Source: Hemicordylus capensis (taxonomy: Eukaryota > Chordata > Lepidosauria > Squamata > Cordylidae). Taken from it: a DNA stretch of 64,000 nucleotides. The position numbers were made by a program, and so were the translations under genes. The first letter of the stretch is position 1. Each line of letters begins with the position of its first letter. The notes beneath the pieces were generated by a model. It had not been told where the DNA came from, searched no databases, and worked only from the letters and a program-made list of their open reading frames with translations. Shown here one piece after another: positions 59,107 to 64,000 of the stretch. The DNA lies in assembly GCF_027244095.1 (NCBI RefSeq), contig NC_069662.1, forward strand, positions 17,944,501-18,008,500, given 5' to 3'.

Positions 59107-59468
59107 GTGAGGCAGGGGGAGGCTTTGATTCCAGTTTTCAGGGTGGGAGGGGGGAGCCTATTTGCTGACAGGCAGAGGTGAGTTGAGGGAAAGCCAGATC
59201 TAAGCCCCACGGAGGCTGGCACCCAGATGTGTCCTCAGAGGAACATGAGTGGGGCAAATTGCTGAGGCTGCAATCCTGAGTGTGATTATGTGGGAAGAAG
59301 TCTCGTTAAACACAGTGGTCTCCACAACACAGTGTGCTTACTACTTATGAGTAAGGAGTGAAGAACGGGCTGGAAGTGTGTTAGGATCTTTGCTAGCAGG
59401 GGCGTAACTAGGTTGGAGTGGGCCCTGAGACAAGATTCTTAAATGGGCCCCCCCCGCCGAGAAATTTT

Positions 59469-59469
<1 letters not shown>

Positions 59470-59536
<67 letters not shown>

Positions 59537-59625
59537 TCAATTTCTATACCGCCCTTCCAAAAATGGCTCAGGGCGGTTTACAAAGAGAAAAAGGTGCCTC
59601 TTTGCCCAGTTAGCAGGGGACTTTT
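59470..59625 (-). mobile_element. (TAA)n and reversed CR1/L2-type LINE 3' end
   Basis: About 22 AAT units run into TTTCTATACCGCCCTTCCAA and ATGGCTCAGGGCGGTTTAC, then GTGCCTCTTTGCCCAGTTAG. The TAA run is the expanded tail of the LINE piece. Confidence 0.85.
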
Positions 59626-59819
59626 ATTCTCACATTTCTGTCCTCATTCAAAACATACAAAAAACAGATGTACAAAATTGAGCAAATGAGAAGACACTAG
59701 AAACACTAATTATTAAAATGGGCCCCTTGCTGCAGATTAGCAAAGGAGACTTTCAACCATGCAGGGTGAGCCTATGTTTGTTTTCTCAGAATTCTGAACC
59801 AATTCAGTAAAGTTTGATT

Positions 59820-59925
59820 CCAGGAGGTTTTTCACAAGAGGCTTTTAAAGCCCTTTAACACACATCTCCTCTGGAATGGAGGTGCTGCATTCACATGTTG
59901 GCCAGATTTACCCTAAGGGGAAAAA
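59820..59925. repeat. unclassified interspersed repeat E1, reversed fragment
   Basis: AGGAGGTTTTTCACAAGAGG, CTTTTAAAGCCCTTTAACAC, TCTCCTCTGGAATGGAGGTG, ATGTTGGCCAGATTTACCC: the reverse of the 3' third of 40585 and 47755. Confidence 0.6.
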
Positions 59926-60020
59926 ATATAAAAGCACAACACATGCGTCACAGTTCTCACTCATGTCTCAGTTCTCACTCAGACCTGGGTTGCAAAACAA
60001 CTTGAACATAAGTGTATTTA

Positions 60021-60050
60021 TGAATGAATGAATGAATGAATGAATGAATA
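60021..60050. repeat. (GAAT)n microsatellite
   Basis: Seven TGAA units. Confidence 0.95.
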
Positions 60051-60899
60051 CATAAATAAATTTGTTCCAGAAGTTTTTGTAATTTCCTGCCATGAAACAA
60101 GCCACTTATAGGACTTTTTAGAGGGTTTTTTTTAAGCCAGCATCAGTTTTAAATTAAATATTCAGAGACTTCTCAGTCTCCCCCCCCCCATCAAAGCCCT
60201 ATGGCAAGCAGATCCCTATATAGGGGGTGGGGGGAGTGTAACCACAAAAAGGAATTCATATTCTACCTGGCAAAGGCTGAGCTGTCTGGCCTGGGAAGAG
60301 GGTCTGCTGCAGAGAGCTGTAGTGGCCACTCTGACTGCCAGCCTTCTTCCTGGGGCTTGCCAGCCTACTCGAATTCAGGCTTCACTGAGGCCTACACGGA
60401 GGCCTCCCTGGAAGCCCCGCCCACCCACCGATCAGCTGAGAGGCGGGGAGAAAAGCAGCTTGCCTGCAGCTTTGATTTTGGACCAGGACGACAAGCAGGA
60501 GAGAGGGCAAACAGGGCAAGTGGCTGAAGGGTCTTGGGGCTGGGCAGGGGGCAATGGGGAGTCATGTGAGGTGTCTCTGGGGGGCCCCTCAAGGCAGTGG
60601 GGCCCCGAGATGACTGCCTCCCCCTGCCGAATGGTAGTTACGCCCCTGTTTGCTAGGTAGTGGCGGGTTAAAGTGTGGCGCCAAGAGGGCTTGGATGTCT
60701 AGGGCCCCCTGCTCTGTTGGAACAACACACAGACCTTCTCCAGATGCCCTATTTCATTTCATAGCATTTAGGAGGTGGGGGCTGCACGATCGCTCCTCTC
60801 CCAGGCCTAAAAATGCTAATGCTGAAAGCAAGGCAATAAACATGCAGCACAGTCCTTGGCATGTCTCCTCCTGAGCAAGGCCCATTAAGGGTTGACTTT

Positions 60900-61020
60900 G
60901 GTCCAGTCAATGTATCTTTCAGTCTAACCTACCTCACAGGGTTGGTGTGAGGATAAACAAAACCATGTGCACTGCTCTGGGATCCTTGGAGGAAGAGTGG
61001 GGTATAAATGTAAAACAAAT
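60900..61020 (+). mobile_element. SINE family B, 3' part
   Basis: TCTAACCTACCTCACAGGGT, GTGCACTGCTCTGGGATCCT, TGGAGGAAGAGTGGGGTATA, AATGTAAAACAAATG. Confidence 0.75.
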
Positions 61021-61194
61021 GTCACAGTGCAAGCCTAACCATGTTTACTTAAAGGAAGACACCATGAGTTCAATGGGGCTTACTGCCAGGTAAGTAGGCA
61101 TGATTGCAGCCATGCAGCACCAGCCTAAACAGGTTTACTGAGCAAGCACTTATTCCCAAGTAAGTGTTCATAGGATTGCAACCTTAGCCTGATG

Positions 61195-61560
61195 CAGGGT
61201 CAGAAGAAGCTACCACTGATCCATCTAGTTCAGAATTCACTGTTTTGACCAGCAGCAGCTCTCCAGAGCTTCAGGTAGGACTTGTTCTCAGCCCAAGCTG
61301 GAGATAAAGGTAAAGTGTGCCGTCAAGTCAATTTCGACTCCTGGCTCCCACAGAGCCCTGTGGTTTTCTTCTGGTAGAATACTGGAGGGGTTTACCATTG
61401 CCTCCTCCCGCGCAGTATGAGATGATACCTTTCAGCATCTTCTCAGCAGGGATTCGAACCGGCAACCTTCTGCTTGTGAGTCAAGCATTTCCCCACTGTG
61501 CCACTTAAACCTCCGGTAGGCAAGCAGATGCTGTACCTCTGAGCTATGACCCCATCCCCA
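61195..61560 (-). mobile_element. family A SINE split by a Sauria SINE
   Basis: Family A text (GAAGCTACCACTGATCCATC, CAGCAGCTCTCCAGAGCTTC) stops near 61303. The inverse head (GCAGATGCTGTACCTCTGAG) resumes near 61512. Confidence 0.75.
61305..61508 (-). mobile_element. Sauria SINE, nested
   Basis: GTGTGCCGTCAAGTCAATTT, CAGAGCCCTGTGGTTTTCTT, ATGATACCTTTCAGCATCTT, GGGATTCGAACCGGCAACCT. Confidence 0.92.
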
Positions 61561-61925
61561 ATATGCATATGCTTTTATCGCTTCTTTCTGAAATCATCCT
61601 GAAGGGAAGACAAACTGGGGGAAAACCAGTTTTTACATAACAATCCCTGCATGAAAGCTAACACCATAAAAGGATTAAAAATATTAGCCTCTCCCCCCAC
61701 CCCAAATAAGATGATTTAAAACACAAGCAGCCTTCTTTGTCCTTTACAGTATGTTGACATCATTGGTAAAACCTTTGATATAAAGATCTTTAGAATCTGA
61801 ACAGGTCAGATATAATTGGAGTGTTGTGGGGCAGGAAATACAGTACTGGTTAAACCTTCTTGTTGACTGTGGGTTATCTATCAGTCTCTCTCCTCCACCG
61901 CCGTCTCCCACTTGCTTTTCTGTAG

Positions 61926-62146
61926 GCACTAGACCTGTGTTTAATGATTATTATGACCAATTGCCTTATAATTGCTCTTATTATTCTGGAGACACAGGGC
62001 ACTCGCTTGGGGGATGGTTCAGGTGAAGGGGAGGAAGAGAGGCTGGCTGCTTTTGTGCTGGCGAATTCTCCACTGTGGGCAGCATTTCCATGGTGCCTTA
62101 AGTGCCCAGAGACCATTGAAGGCTATGCCATCCCTAATTGGTGCAG
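61926..62146 (+). other. possible orphan exon
   Basis: 221 bp after a long pyrimidine tract and TTTTCTGTAG acceptor, before GTGCAG|GTAGCA. One frame stays open (CLMIIMTNCLIIALIILE, then FVLANSPLWAAFPWCLKCPE). No family recognised. Confidence 0.2.
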
Positions 62147-62342
62147 GTAGCAATCATCACCACATCCTAGTCACAAGTATGTCCTAATTGGGAAGCTGCT
62201 GGCGATGGACTCAAGGTGGGGGCAGGGGTTACAGAGAAATGGGAAGAATGGAGGAGGGGCGGGGGAAATGAAGGCAAGGATAATTCGGTGGAGGGAGAGA
62301 ATCCTAGAAAAGAATGGGGCATAAGTTTAATCCGTCTCAAAA

Positions 62343-62404
62343 GTCAACAGAGAATGTTAGAGTTGGAAGGGACCTTAGGAGTCTTATAGTCCAACCCCCT
62401 TGCA
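62343..62404 (-). mobile_element. CR1 LINE 3' end fragment
   Basis: AGAATGTTAGAGTTGGAAGG, GACCTTAGGAGTCTTATAGT, CCAACCCCCTTGC, the reversed CR1 terminus. Confidence 0.7.
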
Positions 62405-62409
62405 TTACA

Positions 62410-62572
62410 GAGGAACATAGAAAGCTGCCATATCTGCAGTCAGACCATTGGTCCATCTAGCTCTGTATTGCCTACACAGGCTGGCAGCAGTTTTTCCAAG
62501 GCTGCAAGCAGGAGTCTCTCTCAGCCCTAGCTTGGAGATGGAACTTGGAACCTTCTGCATGCAAGCAGGCAG
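62410..62572 (-). mobile_element. SINE family A/5S type, partial
   Basis: GAACATAGAAAGCTGCCATA, CCATTGGTCCATCTAGCTCT, GGAACTTGGAACCTTCTGCA. Inserted against the CR1 fragment. Confidence 0.8.
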
Positions 62573-62684
62573 TTTGTCAGTTTATCCAGGAACTTGTGCC
62601 AGATCCCATGGCTAGACACTGTTCCAGTGTGTGAGCAGGAGGATTTTACAGGGAAGAAATGCCAGAAGGATGGTCTGGCTCACT

Positions 62685-62790
62685 GGGTAACTTCGATCTC
62701 AGCCTAACCTACCTCACAGGGTTGTCGTTAGGATAAAAGAGGCACTGAAGAGAAATATGTATCCTACCCAGAATTCCTTGAAAGAGGAAG
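62685..62790 (+). mobile_element. SINE family B fragment
   Basis: GCTCACTGGGTAACTTCGAT, CTACCTCACAGGGTTGTCGT, TCCTTGAAAGAGGAAGGGG. Confidence 0.65.
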
Positions 62791-62792
62791 GG

Positions 62793-62998
62793 GTGGTTTG
62801 CTTTGGTAGAATACAGAAGGGGTTAACCATTGCCATCTCCCTTGCAGTCTGAGATGATGCCTTTCAGCACCTTCCTATATTGCTGCTGCCCGATATAGGA
62901 GTTCCCCTTATTCTGGGAAACACACCAGCGGGGATTTGAACCGACACCCTCTTGCTCTCTAGGCAGTTTGCTTCCCCGCTGCGCCATTGGGTGGCCAC
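62793..62998 (-). mobile_element. Sauria SINE
   Basis: GTTTGCTTTGGTAGAATACA, GATGATGCCTTTCAGCACCT, TGCTGCTGCCCGATATAGG, TGCGCCATTGGGTGGCCA; 3' tail missing. Confidence 0.88.
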
Positions 62999-63060
62999 GA
63001 AGGGGTGGAATAAAAATGTAATTGATAATATATTTGAAGGTGGTGTGCCAGGTGCTGTAC

Positions 63061-63368
63061 ATAGGAACATAGGAAGCTGCCATATACTGAGTCAGACTAT
63101 AGGTCCATCTCGCTCAGTATTGTCTACACGGACTGGCAGCGGCTTCTCCAAGGTTGCAGGCAGGAATGTCTCTCAGCCCTATCTTGGAGATGCCAGGGAA
63201 GGAACTTGGAGCCTAGATGCTCTCCCCAGAGTGGCTCCATCCCCTAAGGGGAATATCTTACAGCGCTCACACTTCTAGTCTCCCTTTCATATGCAACCAG
63301 GGTGGATCTTGCTTAGCTTAAGGGGACAAGTCATGCTTGCTACCACAAGACCAGCTCTCTTCCAGCTC
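63061..63368 (-). mobile_element. 5S-rRNA-derived SINE
   Basis: Full-length reverse copy: AGGAACATAGGAAGCTGCCA, GAGTGGCTCCATCCCCTAAG, GATCTTGCTTAGCTTAAGGG, CACAAGACCAGCTCTC. Confidence 0.88.
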
Positions 63369-63370
63369 TC

Positions 63371-63565
63371 GGAACATAAGAACAGCCCTGCTGGATCAGG
63401 CCCAAGGCCCATCTAGTCCAGCATCCTGTTTCACACAGTGGCCCACCAGATGCCACTGGAAGCCTACAGGCAGGAGTTGAGGGCATGCCCTAGTCTCTCC
63501 TGCTGTTACTCCCCTGCAACTGGTACTCAGAGGCATCCTGTATACATTAGTTCTAGGATAGGAGA
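63371..63565 (+). mobile_element. SINE family D
   Basis: GGAACATAAGAACAGCCCTG, GATCAGGCCCAAGGCCCATC, CCAGCATCCTGTTTCACACA, GCAACTGGTACTCAGAGGCA. Confidence 0.85.
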
Positions 63566-63769
63566 AAAGTGGGGTATAAAAGTAATAAACAAGTAAATAT
63601 CTAAAAAAAATTCAGTGATATTTCTCGGTGTTGGGGATTGACAAAAGGCAAGAGGGAGGTGCAGGTGCTGAGTGGAGTCTAGGGTGATGTACAGCACAAA
63701 CGTGTTAATGTGGGAGTAAGTTCCACTGCTTTCAGTAGGACTTATTCTCTAGCGAAGGTGCACAGGATT

Positions 63770-63945
63770 GCAGCCTCAGGAATGGTTTTGCTGAAGGCTA
63801 GGCTGGATCTTCAGGACCGACACAAGGATATGCTTCTGAGCCATTGGATTTGGCACAAAAATTCCTGGATCAACTGGGAGGAGGATGCACAGGGGGTTGG
63901 GCTAGAAAACCTCCAAGGTCCCGATTCTGTGATTCTATTATATGA
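63770..63945 (+). mobile_element. CR1 LINE 3' end
   Basis: GGCTAGGCTGGATCTTCAGG, AGAAAACCTCCAAGGTCCC, and the octamer-like tail GATTCTGTGATTCTATTA. Confidence 0.75.
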
Positions 63946-64000
63946 TGTTTTCAGACATCCCGTTTTTTCTTTTGACAGCTCTTACTTGTTCTTCCCAAAG

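Larger units (their letters stand above)
59397..60648. mobile_element. hAT element, CAGGGGCGTAACTA family, longest copy
   Basis: CAGGGGCGTAACTAGGTTGG left, ATGGTAGTTACGCCCCTG right. Identical flanks TTTGCTAG at 59389-59396 and 60649-60656. 1252 bp, holding a TAA repeat, a LINE tail (59540-59625), an E1 fragment (59820-59925) and an AATG repeat. Those inserts came later or were carried along. No transposase frame. Confidence 0.9.

Overview
The window looks like genomic DNA from a squamate reptile, most likely a lizard. It carries Sauria-type tRNA SINEs, a Bov-B (RTE) LINE with a YADD reverse-transcriptase motif, 5S-rRNA-derived SINEs, L2/CR1 LINE tails and many hAT-type miniature elements. Spliced vertebrate genes are scattered among them. 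The species is inferred from repeat types only; nothing in the window names it.

Five host genes can be built from open frames, matching splice phases and family resemblance. (1) 1263-5960, plus: a KRAB zinc-finger gene, cut off at its 5' end by the window edge. It keeps KRAB-A and KRAB-B boxes but only one well-formed C2H2 finger. (2) 8620-16925, plus: TACO1, the mitochondrial translational activator, as six coding exons giving 301 residues. (3) 20146-21168, minus: a TBRG1 coding sequence uninterrupted by introns, with a probable 5'-untranslated exon near 22267-22470. (4) 26140-32797, plus: a second zinc-finger gene of 876 residues, with a KRAB-B-like exon, no visible KRAB-A box and a 25-unit finger array. 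(5) 49387-50397, minus: a single-exon urotensin II receptor-type GPCR (UTS2R family).

The two long gene-free intervals (32.8-49.4 kb and 50.4-64 kb) are mostly repeats. Several hAT-type elements have intact 8-bp target duplications (890-1223, 34478-34754, 47347-47588, 51567-51954, 52416-52591, 55440-55974, 59397-60648). Three fold-back elements lie between 33.5 and 41.7 kb. There is much nesting: Bov-B in a LINE tail, hAT in CR1, hAT in hAT, SINE in SINE. The five genes do not form a pathway; they are neighbours on a gene-bearing, repeat-rich chromosome segment. No new multi-gene system was found. The most unusual items are the intron-free TBRG1 coding sequence, the finger-poor KRAB gene, the zinc-finger gene with a duplicated start/donor unit and no KRAB-A, a 5S-tRNA composite SINE, and the fold-back elements.
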